A stretch of 64,000 nucleotides of DNA from Paraburkholderia silviterrae (GCF_004353915.1 NZ_SMRP01000003.1:372001-436000), one strand, 5' to 3'; positions 48,744 to 57,851 are shown, counted from the first letter of the stretch. Notes: generated by a model not told the origin, from the letters alone. Numbers and translations are program-made.

Positions 48744-48947
48744 ATGGAAACCGGTATTGTCAAATGGTTCAATGATGCGAAGGGCTTTGGCTTCATCACG
48801 TCTGACGCCGGCGGTGACGACCTGTTCGCGCACTTCTCGGAGATCCGCTCGGAAGGCTTCAAGTCGCTGAAGGAAAACCAGCGCGTCTCGTTCGAAGTCA
48901 AGGTCGGCCCGAAGGGCAAGCAGGCAGCGAACATTCAGCCGCTTTAA
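48744..48947 (+). CDS. Cold-shock protein (CspA family)
   Basis: 67 aa, single OB fold. RNP1 is KGFGFI and RNP2 is LFAHFS; the protein starts [17 protein letters not shown], the normal family start. Binds single-stranded RNA/DNA as an RNA chaperone or antiterminator. Long leader and own promoter upstream, terminator downstream, so monocistronic. Which paralogue (cspA, cspD or other) cannot be decided. Confidence 0.96.
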   Translation: METGIVKWFNDAKGFGFITSDAGGDDLFAHFSEIRSEGFKSLKENQRVSFEVKVGPKGKQAANIQPL

Positions 48948-48992
48948 GCGCGGCGCGCGAGCGGGCCGGCGCGCCTGCTCCCCGCGACATGC

Positions 48993-49019
48993 AGCCCTGG
49001 AGACCCCAGGGCTTTTTTA
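48993..49019 (+). terminator. Terminator of the cold-shock gene
   Basis: AGCCCTGG / CCAGGGCT around AGACC followed by six T. Confidence 0.88.
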
Positions 49020-49225
49020 TTTTGGAGTGTAAGAAATCGCGTAATAATATTGCGCGTCTTTAAGACACTCGCGTAATTAGCGGGAAAACCCCAATTCAAA
49101 AAACGCGTCGACAGGGCGAATAAGTAGCGCCGCCGGGAACGCGGCTGCGTCGTGAACACCCTGCGCGCTTTGCCCAAACAAGGCATACTTGGGCGCACTT
49201 CTCATTCTCGTCTTGCTGTTTCACC

Positions 49226-50389
49226 ATGTCCGACACCCTTTTGAGCGCCGAGCTTTCGTCCGGCGATGCCCCGCTGGTTTTCGTGGATCTAGAAACGACG
49301 GGCGGATCGGTGGGCGATCACCGCATCACTGAGGTCGGGGTTGTCGAGGTGAAGGATGGGCTGGCCACGCGATGGAGTTCGCTGGTCGATCCGCAACAAG
49401 CGATACCGCCCTTTATTCAGCAGCTCACCGGTATTACCGACGCAATGGTGCGCGGGGCGCCCACGTTTGCCGAAATTGCGCCCGCGCTGTTCGAACGGCT
49501 CGCGGGCAAGCTTTTCATCGCGCATAACGCCAGTTTCGATCGCGGCTTTCTACGCGCCGAGTTCGATCGCGCTGGCTTTGCGTTCAATCCCGACGTGCTG
49601 TGCACGGTGCGCCTGTCGCGGGCGCTGTTTCCCGCCGAGAAGCGCCACGGCCTGGACGCACTGGTGGAGCGCCACGCGCTCGTGCCGGCCGATCGGCATC
49701 GCGCGCTTGCCGACGCCGATCTGCTCTGGCAGTTCTGGCAGCGCCTGCCAGGGCTCGTGCCCGCGCAAATGCTTGCCGCACACGTCGAACGGCTCACGCG
49801 CCGGCATCGCCTTGCGGGCGACATCACCGATGATCTCATCGATACTGCGCCAGCCGGCCATGGCGTCTACGTGTTCTTCGGCGAAAACGACGTGCCGCTT
49901 TATGTTGGGCGCAGCGTGCGCGTGCGTCAGCGCGTGCGTTCGCATTTGTCGGGCGAGCGGCGCTCGGCGCGTGAGCAGCGCATGGCGCAGCAAATCCGGC
50001 GTGTCGAATGGCAGGCGACGGGTGGGGAGTTGGGGGCGCTCTTCGTCGAGGCGCGATGGATCGCGCAATTGCGCCCGTCGTTCAACCGCGTGCCACGCGT
50101 TTCGAAACACGACCCGGCGGACGCGCCTTGGCCGTTCGATGGTGCCGTGCTGGTGGAGGAGCGCGATGCCGCGCACGACCAGCCCGTGTTGCATGTGATC
50201 GATCGCTGGTGCTACCTCGGTGTGGCGGCGAGCGCGGCTCAGGCTGCGAGTCTCGTTGCAGCGTCGGCCGCGGCCGACGCACCGTTCGAGCTTTCGACGT
50301 GGCGCATTCTGCAGAGCCGCCTTGAGAAGGGGCTGCGCGTACTACCCTTGCAGGACCTGGTCGCCGACGGACTGACGAACGCGGCCTGA
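49226..50389 (+). CDS. DEDDh exonuclease fused to a GIY-YIG nuclease domain
   Basis: 387 aa, two nuclease domains in one chain. The N-terminal half is a DnaQ-like 3'-5' exonuclease: DLETTGG (Asp21, Glu23), HNASFDRGF (Asp105) and HRALADADLL (His158, Asp163), all five DEDDh positions present. Residues about 211-290 form a GIY-YIG domain: GVYVF (213-217), LYVGRSVRVRQRVRSH, Glu276 in LFVEARWI and Asn287 in PSFN. This is the exonuclease/UvrC-Cho-like fusion often labelled DNA polymerase III epsilon subunit. It is unlikely to be the replicative epsilon. It probably acts in nucleotide excision or DNA-end processing; that is inference. The C-terminal 100 residues are unassigned. Confidence 0.85.
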   Translation: MSDTLLSAELSSGDAPLVFVDLETTGGSVGDHRITEVGVVEVKDGLATRWSSLVDPQQAIPPFIQQLTGITDAMVRGAPTFAEIAPALFERLAGKLFIAHNASFDRGFLRAEFDRAGFAFNPDVLCTVRLSRALFPAEKRHGLDALVERHALVPADRHRALADADLLWQFWQRLPGLVPAQMLAAHVERLTRRHRLAGDITDDLIDTAPAGHGVYVFFGENDVPLYVGRSVRVRQRVRSHLSGERRSAREQRMAQQIRRVEWQATGGELGALFVEARWIAQLRPSFNRVPRVSKHDPADAPWPFDGAVLVEERDAAHDQPVLHVIDRWCYLGVAASAAQAASLVAASAAADAPFELSTWRILQSRLEKGLRVLPLQDLVADGLTNAA

Positions 50390-50439
50390 CGCTGCCTGAC
50401 GCGGCCCAAGAGCCGGCGTCCGATGGTTGACTTGGCGGG

Positions 50440-51030
50440 TTATGCGGTGCCGCCTACGCCACCCCCTTCGCAGACATGTCCGAGCGCGTGCGTCATGGCC
50501 TCGGCATGCGTGGAGTCGTAACGCGTCAATTCCTTCCAGTTTGCAACTGCACGCGCGACGCGCGCAGGGCAGTCATCCGCCGCACGCGCGGGCTGCACGC
50601 GCGCCAGTGCGCCGATGAGCTGCGCCGTCAGGCGATCGAGTTGTGGGCGCGTGACGCTCGCGAGGTCCGGCGCTGGACCGGAGGGCGGCTGCGAAGACTG
50701 CCAGCTCGCGAAAAGCGCCTGCTGCACTTGCGTGCTCGCATCGATTTGATCGCGGAAGAAGGTTCGTGCGAACGCCGGATCGACGCCCGCCGCCGCGGCG
50801 CGTTTCTGCACGTCGGCGAGCAGGGCGTTTTCGCGCGGCGTGTCTGTGATCGGCTTGTGGTTGAGCCATTTCCACTGTGCGACGGGCTCTGCCAGCGAGA
50901 GGCGCTGTGCAACGAGCGCGACGAGATTGGTGAGTGCGGTGTCGTCGCCGTCGGCGTGTGCCGAGGTGGCCGGCAAGATGATCAGGAGTGCAGCGGCGCA
51001 GGACGCGAGGGCGCGGAATGCGGATTTCAT
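50440..51030 (-). CDS. Secreted chorismate mutase (AroQ-gamma type)
   Basis: 196 aa. A clear Sec signal peptide (MKSAFRALASCAAALLIILPATSAHA) exports it to the periplasm. The mature protein has the all-helical AroQ pattern: LVALVAQRLSLAEPVAQWKW with the active-site Arg/Lys, then PRENALLADVQKRAAAAG and FFRDQIDASTQVQ. Two cysteines (CPAR and HVCEGG) may form a disulfide, as in the Mycobacterium secreted mutase. It converts chorismate to prephenate outside the cytoplasm, where no chorismate supply is known; the biological role is unclear for the whole family. Confidence 0.82.
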   Translation of the reverse strand: MKSAFRALASCAAALLIILPATSAHADGDDTALTNLVALVAQRLSLAEPVAQWKWLNHKPITDTPRENALLADVQKRAAAAGVDPAFARTFFRDQIDASTQVQQALFASWQSSQPPSGPAPDLASVTRPQLDRLTAQLIGALARVQPARAADDCPARVARAVANWKELTRYDSTHAEAMTHALGHVCEGGGVGGTA

Positions 51031-51388
51031 TGAGGGAGGGCAGGACGGCTGGCCGAAGAGGGAAAAGCGAAGGATAGCCGGTTATAGGACGCTTGCCGCG
51101 TTATTGACGATCGTGCGAGAGAGAGCCCGTCGCCGCGAATACCGCCAATGCGGTGAAAAACGATCTGGATTGTCGGTGCGTTTGCGCACGTTTTGCGCGC
51201 GGCATAAACCACACGCACGTTCAATCGAACGCGCGTGCGCTAAGCGAGCTGAGGCTGCTCAGTATGGGCGCGACCAAGCGCGCGCACCATCGTTGCAATA
51301 GTGCGATCGTATGCGCGCAAAAACATACGCCAACGCCCGCTCGGGCCGGCCGCTTGTTTTGCACGTCTAGCGCCAGTGCGCTGCCCCG
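51031..51388. other. Intergenic region upstream of the chorismate mutase gene
   Basis: 358 bases between two minus-strand genes. There is a weak GTGCG/CGCAC hairpin with TTTT at about 51176-51194; no gene is supported. Confidence 0.4.
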
Positions 51389-51538
51389 TCACTTCTGTTC
51401 GTGTGCCTTGCGCTGCTCGTCGAGAAATGCCCGAACGTGAGCGGGCAATTCATCGCCGAGAAACTCGACGGCCACCGGTTCCGGATCCGGGCTGAATACT
51501 TGGTCCGGGGTCGGAATCCTTGGCGGTTTGGCGTCCAT
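51389..51538 (-). CDS. Small soluble protein, unknown function (49 aa)
   Basis: ATG 51538 is preceded by AGGAGAAAG at good spacing, which fixes the start. The chain is proline-rich and acidic first (PPRIPTPDQVFSPDPEPVAVEF) and ends in a charged helix (AHVRAFLDEQRKAHEQK). No membrane segment and no known family. The longer in-frame start at 51643 adds a basic leader without a ribosome-binding site. Confidence 0.5.
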   Translation of the reverse strand: MDAKPPRIPTPDQVFSPDPEPVAVEFLGDELPAHVRAFLDEQRKAHEQK

Positions 51539-52086
51539 GATCTTTCTCCTATGTAAGGCAATTATCCGACTGCGCCCTTCAATCGCGCTAGTGCCCGCCA
51601 ACGCAAAGGAGTTTTTCTGGTGCGCGTGTTGCTTTATTTGCACATCGGGATAACTTATTATCTGCGCCGGAATATACTTTCACAGTTGCACTTCACGGCG
51701 CCTGCATGGCGCTTCAGTCTGCGGGGTGTTCGCGCATCGCGTAAGCGTCGCTCCTGCTGCGCTGCCGCAGCTCTCCTCCCGCTGGCGCTGGCGGCGGCCG
51801 CACAAGCGCGGTAGCGGCTTGCTGCGGCGCGTGGCAAGCGTGCTCGTGCGCGCCTGTCTGTTACGCGCCGCCCTGGTCTGACTGCATATCCGTACCCTCT
51901 ATATCGGCCAATTATCGGCCGAGCTTGATTCGAAATCTTTAAACATAATTAAAACGGTGTAAGCGTTCGTATCTGTCGAGCGGGTCTCCCATCCTATGTC
52001 TGCATTTCCCAGCGAGTTAATGCCAGTACTCCCATAAATGGTCGCTGGCGTGAACCGCCGCGTATTGATGTCGCGCGGCTGCCCCC
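51539..52086. other. Long intergenic region with AT-rich patch
   Basis: 548 bases. The stretch around 51890-52030 is AT-rich and contains a direct repeat of ATCGGCC at 51900-51925 that together reads as an imperfect palindrome. A frame at 51620-51814 (64 aa) was judged not real. A promoter for the 49-aa gene is likely near 51560-51660; hexamers cannot be fixed. Confidence 0.45.
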
Positions 52087-53220
52087 TCAGGACTGCACCG
52101 GCGCCGGCACCTGCTGCACCTGGGCGTGGTTCGCCGGTACCGCTCGCACGTTCACTTGACCGTGGATACGCGCCTGATGAACATCCGCGAACATGTAGTA
52201 CGGGAAAGGGTGGGCGGGCTCGGACGCCGCGTCGAGGCGCGCGACGAGCTCGGGCGCGAGCGTAAAGTCGAGCGCGCCAAGCGACTCCTCGAGTTGTGCG
52301 GCCTTCGTCGCCCCGACGATGATGCTGGACACGCCTCGCTTCTGATACAGCCAGTTCAGTGCCACCTGCGCCATCGGCCGGCCGGCTTCATGCGCGACGC
52401 GCTCGAGTTCGGCGACGATCGCGAAGTTGCGCGGCGAGAGCTTGTCGAAGCCGGGCGGCGGATTCGGGCCCACGGTTTGCAGCCGGCCCGCGCCTGCGAT
52501 GGCCGTGAGACCCGCCGCGCCATCCGCGCCCGATTGCGAAGGCCGATACTTGCCCGATAGCACGCCCATGCCGAGCGGACTCCAGGGCACGAGCCCCATG
52601 CCAAGCTGCGTCGCCAGATCGGCGAACTCGTGCTCGGGGTTGCGCTCGATCAGCGAGTATTCGAGCTGCATCGCCGCGACGGGCTCGAAGCCGCGCCATT
52701 GCGCGAGGGTCTGCGCGCGGCCCGCATACCAGGCTGGCACGTCCGAGAGTCCCACGTAGCGGATCTTGCCCGCGCGCACTGCGTCGTCCATGGCGCGCAT
52801 CACTTCATCGACGGGCGTCATGCGGTCCCATGTGTGCAGGTAGTAGAGGTCGATGTAATCGGTGCCGAGGCGCTTGAGCGAGCCTTCGAGCGCGCGCAGC
52901 AAGTTCTTGCGATGATTGCCGCCCGCGTTGGGATTGCCCGTTTGGGCGTTGTACGAATACTTGGTGGCGATGACGAGCTGCTCGCGCAGGCCGCGCGCAG
53001 CGGCGAAGCGTCCGACCCAGGTTTCGCTCGTGCCTTCCGTGTAGAGATCGGCGGTATCGATGAAGTTGCCGCCGGCGTCGACATAGAGATCGAAGAGGCG
53101 GCGCGCGCTGGCTTCGTCCGCGCCCCAGCCCCATTCGGTGCCGAACGTCATTGTGCCGAGGGCGATTGGGCTCACGCGCAGGCCGGAGCGGCCGAGCAGG
53201 GTGTAGGTGTCGAGTTTCAT
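52087..53220 (-). CDS. Aldo/keto reductase
   Basis: 377 aa, NADPH-dependent TIM-barrel oxidoreductase. Catalytic tetrad positions: Asp and Tyr in FIDTADLYTEG, Lys in IATKYSYNA, His in DLYYLHTWDR. The C-terminal coenzyme site is in GVSSIIVGATKAAQLEESLGAL. It resembles the AKR11/YghZ-like group that reduces methylglyoxal or xenobiotic aldehydes; the substrate is unknown. Divergent from a LysR gene that probably controls it. Confidence 0.9.
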   Translation of the reverse strand: MKLDTYTLLGRSGLRVSPIALGTMTFGTEWGWGADEASARRLFDLYVDAGGNFIDTADLYTEGTSETWVGRFAAARGLREQLVIATKYSYNAQTGNPNAGGNHRKNLLRALEGSLKRLGTDYIDLYYLHTWDRMTPVDEVMRAMDDAVRAGKIRYVGLSDVPAWYAGRAQTLAQWRGFEPVAAMQLEYSLIERNPEHEFADLATQLGMGLVPWSPLGMGVLSGKYRPSQSGADGAAGLTAIAGAGRLQTVGPNPPPGFDKLSPRNFAIVAELERVAHEAGRPMAQVALNWLYQKRGVSSIIVGATKAAQLEESLGALDFTLAPELVARLDAASEPAHPFPYYMFADVHQARIHGQVNVRAVPANHAQVQQVPAPVQS

Positions 53221-53323
53221 GGCGAGTGTCCGATCCCGCGCGAAGCGCGCAGGTGAGTGGTGAGTACGGCCTCATCTTGCGCCCGATCATTCTGTGGAAA
53301 AATCGGGTCCACCTGAAAGGACT

Positions 53324-53340
53324 GTGAAGCCGGGCTTCAC
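53324..53340. promoter_or_regulatory. LysR-type operator candidate
   Basis: GTGAAGC-CGG-GCTTCAC is a perfect 17-bp inverted repeat 13 bases before the LysR start codon in the divergent AKR/LysR gap. The spacing of the T and A ends (T-N13-A) is two longer than the classic T-N11-A box. Position suits autorepression. Confidence 0.45.
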
Positions 53341-53352
53341 AATGGAGGCCAG

Positions 53353-54297
53353 ATGGATCCGACCTTCGCCGCAACGCCAGGCGCATCCGCTCTCGCGGCG
53401 CGCTTGCCCGCACTGCTCGCGGTCGCTGCCGTCGCGCGTCACGGCAGCTTCACGCGCGCGGCACTCGCTTGCGGGTTGTCGACGTCCGCGCTCTCGCAAA
53501 GCGTGCGCGCGCTCGAAACCCAGCTAGGCGTGCGGCTCTTCAATCGCACGACGCGTCGCGTCGCGCTCACCGAAGCGGGCGCGCAGTTTCTCGCGCGCGT
53601 GCAGCCGGCGCTCACCGAGATCGAGGCAGCGTTCGATGTGCTCGACGCCTCGCGCGATCAGCCCGCCGGCGCGTTGCGCATCAATCTGCCGCGCGTCGCG
53701 AGCGAGCTGCTCGTGCTGCCGCATCTCGCGGAATTCATGGAGCGGCATCCACAAATCCGGCTCGAACTCGCGCTCGACGACGCCTTTGCCGATCTCGTGG
53801 GCGAGGGCTTCGACGCGGGCATCCGGCTCGGCGAATCGCTCGCGCCGGGCATGGTCGCGGTGCCGATCGGCGGCCCGATCCGCCTTGCCGTGGTGGGTGC
53901 GCCGGCGTATTTCAGACGCCACGCGCCGCCGGCCACACCCGACGATCTCGCCGCTCATAACTGCCTGCACTACCGCTTCGCGACGGGCGGCGTCTACCGG
54001 TGGGAGTTCGCGCGGCCGGACGACCCACAGCGCGTGTTCGACGTGCTCACGCAAGGGCGCTTCATGACCAACGATTTACGGACGATGGTCCGGGCCGCCG
54101 AACAAGGCGTGGGCTTGCTGCACGTGATCGAGGATTATGTGCGCGCGCAACTCGACAGCGGGCGCCTCGTGCCCGTGCTTCAAGACTGGTGCCCGTCGTT
54201 TCCCGGCTTCTATCTGTACACGCCTGGGCGCGCGCGATTGCCGCCCAAGCTGCGCGCCTTCATCGATTTCCTGCGCGAGAAGCGCGGGATGGCCTGA
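53353..54297 (+). CDS. LysR-family transcriptional regulator
   Basis: 314 aa. Winged helix in LLAVAAVARHGSFTRAALACGLSTSALSQSVRALETQLGVRLFNRTTRRVALTEAG region (residues about 20-75), the canonical LysR pattern with SFTRAA and RLFNRTTR, then a periplasmic-binding-like effector domain with two lobes. GGAGG lies five bases before ATG 53353. Divergent from the aldo/keto reductase, its probable target. The inducer is unknown. Confidence 0.92.
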   Translation: MDPTFAATPGASALAARLPALLAVAAVARHGSFTRAALACGLSTSALSQSVRALETQLGVRLFNRTTRRVALTEAGAQFLARVQPALTEIEAAFDVLDASRDQPAGALRINLPRVASELLVLPHLAEFMERHPQIRLELALDDAFADLVGEGFDAGIRLGESLAPGMVAVPIGGPIRLAVVGAPAYFRRHAPPATPDDLAAHNCLHYRFATGGVYRWEFARPDDPQRVFDVLTQGRFMTNDLRTMVRAAEQGVGLLHVIEDYVRAQLDSGRLVPVLQDWCPSFPGFYLYTPGRARLPPKLRAFIDFLREKRGMA

Positions 54298-54496
54298 GGC
54301 ACGGCGTGGTTTTCAGCATCGTCTGATTCGGCTGCCTGGCGATCTTCGCTATCTTCAAAAAAGCCTCGACTCAAGCAGCGTGCGGGCATCGGCCATCGGT
54401 AGCCCGCCGCCGGTAGCCCGCCGCCTCAACGTTCTACGTCCCTCGACTTTCAATCCTCAATCCGGGCATCGCGCAAATTTATTGCGTGAACACACA

Positions 54497-56317
54497 ATGA
54501 GCCATCAAGACGGCACCGCACTGGCCGCTAATGCGTCCGACGACTCGATCACGCAAGCCTCGCTTGCGCGCGCCGACCAATACTTCGACAACGGCCAAAT
54601 GGCTGAAGCGCTGCGTGGCTATCAGGACGTGCTTGCCGCAGAGCCCCGCCATGAGCACGCACTGCATCGCACCGCGCTCGCGCATTTTCGTAGTGGAGAG
54701 CAGGCCATCGCGCGCGACTGGCTGGAACGCGCAATCAACGCCGCGCCGCAGCGTGCCGAATTGTGGGAGCATCGCGGCCTGCTCGCGGCACTCGCAGGCG
54801 AGCACATCGCAGCGGAGGCCTTCTATCACCGGGCCCTCGTACTCTGCGGAGGAACGGCCAGTCTGCATCGCAATCTGGGCGACGTGCTGAAGCTCGCCGG
54901 CCGCGGGGCCGAAGCGTGTGCACATTATGAAAAGGCGCTCGGGTTCGATCCCGGGCTTCACCATGCCGTGCGCCGCCTCGCCTCGCTCAGCCTCGAAGAC
55001 GGGCGCCACGAAGAGGCCGTGAATTATCTGCGCCGTGCATGGGCGCTCGGTGCGTCGCGCTTGGCCGATGGCATCGATTTGATCAAGGCGCTGTCGCACC
55101 TTGGAAACGCCACGGAAGCGGACCTGCAGATCGGGCGCATGCGCACGGCATTCGCTGCGGATCCCAACGCGCTCGACGAACTCGCATTTCACCTGAACGA
55201 ACTGCACCGCTACGAACTGGCGTACGAAGTCGCTACGCAAGGGCTCGCGGTGGATGCCGCGGTCGCCGGACTGCATCACAACGCCGCCTATGCGTCGAAC
55301 ATGCTCGGCGCGTTTGCACGCATGCGGCAGCACAGCGTCGAGGCTGCGCGCCTGATGCCCGACGACGCACATCTGCAGTTCAACGTTGCAGTTTCGCTGC
55401 TCCGTGACGCAGAGTTTGAGGAAGGCTGGCGCCATTACCGCTGGCACGAACGTCTGCAACAGAACAGCACGCTGGCGCAGCCAGACTTCCCGCAGTGGTG
55501 CGGCGAGCCGGTTGCCGGGCGACGCTTCTTGCTGGTCGGTGAGCAGGGACTGGGCGACCAGATCCAGTCGCTGCGCTACGCCGACTGGTTGCGGCGCCAG
55601 GGGGCAATTGTCGATGTCTGGGTCGGCGAGGCGCTGGGCGACGTGGCGGTGTGTGCGAGCGGGGTGAACAGGGTCTGGACTGCGCTGCCGCCCGGTCCCT
55701 ACGACTTCTGGAGCCGCATGTTCCGCTTCCCCGAATATATGAAGCTGAGCCCGAGCATGTTGCCGCTCGCGATGCCGTACCTCAGCGCGCCTTCCGAGGT
55801 CGTTGGCCGTTGGCGCGAGCGGCTTGTCGACGCGATAAGCACGGACGCGCTCACGCGCCGAATAGGTCTGGTGTGGGCCGGCAATCCCGACTACGAGTTC
55901 GACCGCTATCGCTCCATCGCCCTGCGTGCGCTGCATCCGGTGCTCGAGCGGCGCGGCGTGGCGTGGTTTGCGCTGCAAAAGGGCGCTGCGCAGAGCGAGG
56001 TGGAGGCGTTGCCGCCTGGCATCGACATCACGCCGCTCGGGCCGGAGATCGGGAGCTTCACCGATACGCTCGCCGTCGTGCAGTCGCTCGACCTCGTGAT
56101 CACCGTGGATACATCGGTTGCGCATCTGGCGGGCGCTGCGGGCGTGCCGGTGTGGATTCTGCTGCCGACTTGCACCGACTGGCGCTGGATGGCGGGCCGC
56201 AACGATACGCCGTGGTATCCGTCGGCGCGGCTTTTCAGGCAGCAAGAACTGGGGTGCTGGGATGATGTGATCGAGGCGGTGGGGGAGGCGCTCGATGCTT
56301 TGCCGCCGCACGGCTAA
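54497..56317 (+). CDS. TPR-repeat protein fused to a GT9-like glycosyltransferase domain
   Basis: 606 aa. Residues about 20-230 contain several tetratricopeptide units (for example ADQYFDNGQMAEALRGYQDVLAAEP and YEKALGFDPGLHHAVRRLASLS). From about residue 320 the sequence turns into a nucleotide-sugar fold: FLLVGEQGLGDQIQSLRYADWLRRQGA, RIGLVWAGNPDYEFDRYRSI, and VITVDTSVAHLAGAAGVPVWILLP, the late block seen in GT9 and related transferases. Proteins of this shape glycosylate other proteins or surface structures; acceptor and donor are unknown. ATG 54497 is preferred, as the long in-frame upstream stretch overlaps lysR and lacks similarity. The ribosome-binding site is weak. Confidence 0.75.
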   Translation: MSHQDGTALAANASDDSITQASLARADQYFDNGQMAEALRGYQDVLAAEPRHEHALHRTALAHFRSGEQAIARDWLERAINAAPQRAELWEHRGLLAALAGEHIAAEAFYHRALVLCGGTASLHRNLGDVLKLAGRGAEACAHYEKALGFDPGLHHAVRRLASLSLEDGRHEEAVNYLRRAWALGASRLADGIDLIKALSHLGNATEADLQIGRMRTAFAADPNALDELAFHLNELHRYELAYEVATQGLAVDAAVAGLHHNAAYASNMLGAFARMRQHSVEAARLMPDDAHLQFNVAVSLLRDAEFEEGWRHYRWHERLQQNSTLAQPDFPQWCGEPVAGRRFLLVGEQGLGDQIQSLRYADWLRRQGAIVDVWVGEALGDVAVCASGVNRVWTALPPGPYDFWSRMFRFPEYMKLSPSMLPLAMPYLSAPSEVVGRWRERLVDAISTDALTRRIGLVWAGNPDYEFDRYRSIALRALHPVLERRGVAWFALQKGAAQSEVEALPPGIDITPLGPEIGSFTDTLAVVQSLDLVITVDTSVAHLAGAAGVPVWILLPTCTDWRWMAGRNDTPWYPSARLFRQQELGCWDDVIEAVGEALDALPPHG

Positions 56318-56359
56318 CGACGCGGGTTCGCTGCCGTGATGTGCAAGGCGGCGGCACAA

Positions 56360-56394
56360 AGCAAAAAGCCCAGTCGAAGACTGGGCTTTTTGCT
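56360..56394. terminator. Bidirectional terminator before tRNA-Thr
   Basis: Sixteen-base perfect arms (56360-56375 with 56379-56394) around GAA, T- and A-runs in both directions, between the TPR-GT gene (+) and tRNA-Thr (-). Confidence 0.88.
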
Positions 56395-56404
56395 TGAAAC
56401 TTGG

Positions 56405-56480
56405 TGGTGCCGGAAAGAGGAATCGAACCCCCGACCTTCGCATTACGAATGCGCTGCTCTACCGTCTGAGCTATTCCGGC
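56405..56480 (-). tRNA. tRNA-Thr (anticodon CGT)
   Basis: On the minus strand GCCGGAA pairs with TTCCGGC, the anticodon loop TTCGTAA carries CGT, T-arm GGTTCGATTCC, CCA encoded (complement at 56405-56407). 76 nt with CCA. Confidence 0.95.
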
Positions 56481-56545
56481 GTCACATCAGAGAAGGAAGA
56501 TTATAGGAAAGATCCGCGGGATGCGCAAGCCCTTTCCTCATCTTT

Positions 56546-57562
56546 TTATTTTTTCGCTTCCTGGTGGTAACGCGTCACGCGCTCCACCTCGTTCTTCGAG
56601 CCGAGGAACACGGCCACGCGCTCGTGCAGGCTCTTCGGCTGAATGTCGAGAATGCGCTGTTCGCCGTTGGTCGCCATGCCGCCGGCCTGCTCGACGATGA
56701 ACGACATCGGGTTCGCTTCGTACATGAGACGCAGCTTGCCCGGCTTCGACGGATCGCGGCGGTCGGCCGGATACATGAAGATGCCGCCGCGGCTCAGGAT
56801 ACGGTGCACATCGGCGACCATCGAGGCGATCCAGCGCATGTTGAAGTTCTCGCCGCGCGGGCCATCCTTGCCCGCGTTCAGCTCGCCGACGTACTGCTGC
56901 ACCGGCTCATACCAGTGGCGCGCGTTCGAGGCGTTGATCGCGTATTCGCGCGTCTCTTCGGGAATGCGCATGTTGCTCTGCGTGAGCACCCACGAGCCGA
57001 GCTCGCGGTCGAGCGTGAAGCAGTTCACGCCGTTGCCGGTCGTGAGCACGAGCACGGTCTGCGGGCCGTAGACGGCGTAGCCCGCCGCGACCTGTTTGGT
57101 GCCGGGCTGCAGGAACGATTCTTCGGTGGCCTGCTGGCCGTCCGGGCAGCGCAGCACCGAGAAGATCGTGCCGATCGAGACGTTCACGTCGATGTTCGAC
57201 GAGCCGTCGAGCGGGTCGAACACGAGCAGATACTCGCCCTTCGGATAATTGGCCGGGATCGGGAAGAAGGTTTCCATTTCCTCGGACGCCATGGCCGCGA
57301 GGTTGCCGCCCCATTCGTTGGCGTCGAGCAGGATCTCGTTGGACAGGATGTCGAGGTTCTTCTGCACTTCGCCCTGGACGTTCTCGCTGCCGGCGGTGCC
57401 GAGCGCCTCGCCGAGCGCGCCCTTGCTGACGTTGTAGCTGATCGCCTTGCACGCACGCGCGACGACTTCGATCAACAGGCGCAGATCGGCAGGCAGGTTG
57501 CTGTGCTCGCGCTGCTGCTCGATCAGGTATTTGGTGAGAGTGGTACGACGTTGCAATGCCAT
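56546..57562 (-). CDS. fbp: Fructose-1,6-bisphosphatase, class I
   Basis: Gluconeogenic hydrolysis of fructose 1,6-bisphosphate to fructose 6-phosphate. 338 aa. The metal site is [20 protein letters not shown] with Glu ligands in ASEEMETFF; the sugar-phosphate pocket includes the late [21 protein letters not shown]. The gene is downstream of pepN on the same strand after a terminator, so it probably has its own promoter in 57563-57740. Confidence 0.97.
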   Translation of the reverse strand: MALQRRTTLTKYLIEQQREHSNLPADLRLLIEVVARACKAISYNVSKGALGEALGTAGSENVQGEVQKNLDILSNEILLDANEWGGNLAAMASEEMETFFPIPANYPKGEYLLVFDPLDGSSNIDVNVSIGTIFSVLRCPDGQQATEESFLQPGTKQVAAGYAVYGPQTVLVLTTGNGVNCFTLDRELGSWVLTQSNMRIPEETREYAINASNARHWYEPVQQYVGELNAGKDGPRGENFNMRWIASMVADVHRILSRGGIFMYPADRRDPSKPGKLRLMYEANPMSFIVEQAGGMATNGEQRILDIQPKSLHERVAVFLGSKNEVERVTRYHQEAKK

Positions 57563-57744
57563 TGCAGTACTCCGGATGCGCTTGGGGATAGCGCAATTCT
57601 ACCTGCTGGACGGGGCGCGGCCCGCTTGCGGCACTGCAAAAAAAGCCGCCGATGCCCGGCGTGGCACGCCTGGCGGCCCGTCCGGTCAATCCCGAAAATC
57701 CGCTCGATCGCGCCGCGGACGGAAAAATAATGCAGAAAAAAAGC

Positions 57745-57777
57745 GCATAAAAATGCCGGCCGCGAAGGCCGGCAGCG
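57745..57777 (-). terminator. Terminator of pepN
   Basis: TGCCGGCC / GGCCGGCA around five bases, followed on the minus strand by TTTTTATGCGCTTTTTTTC. Separates pepN from fbp. Confidence 0.75.
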
Positions 57778-57851
57778 TTTAGGGCGTGTGCGCGATCTGG
57801 CGGTGCGCGGCGCGGCCGGACTGCGCCGCGCGGCACCGCGCAGTGTCAGGC

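Noticed and set aside
51620..51814. 64-aa plus-strand frame with an alanine-rich C-terminal stretch
   Set aside because: No ribosome-binding site, GTG start, hydrophobic part at the wrong end for a signal peptide.
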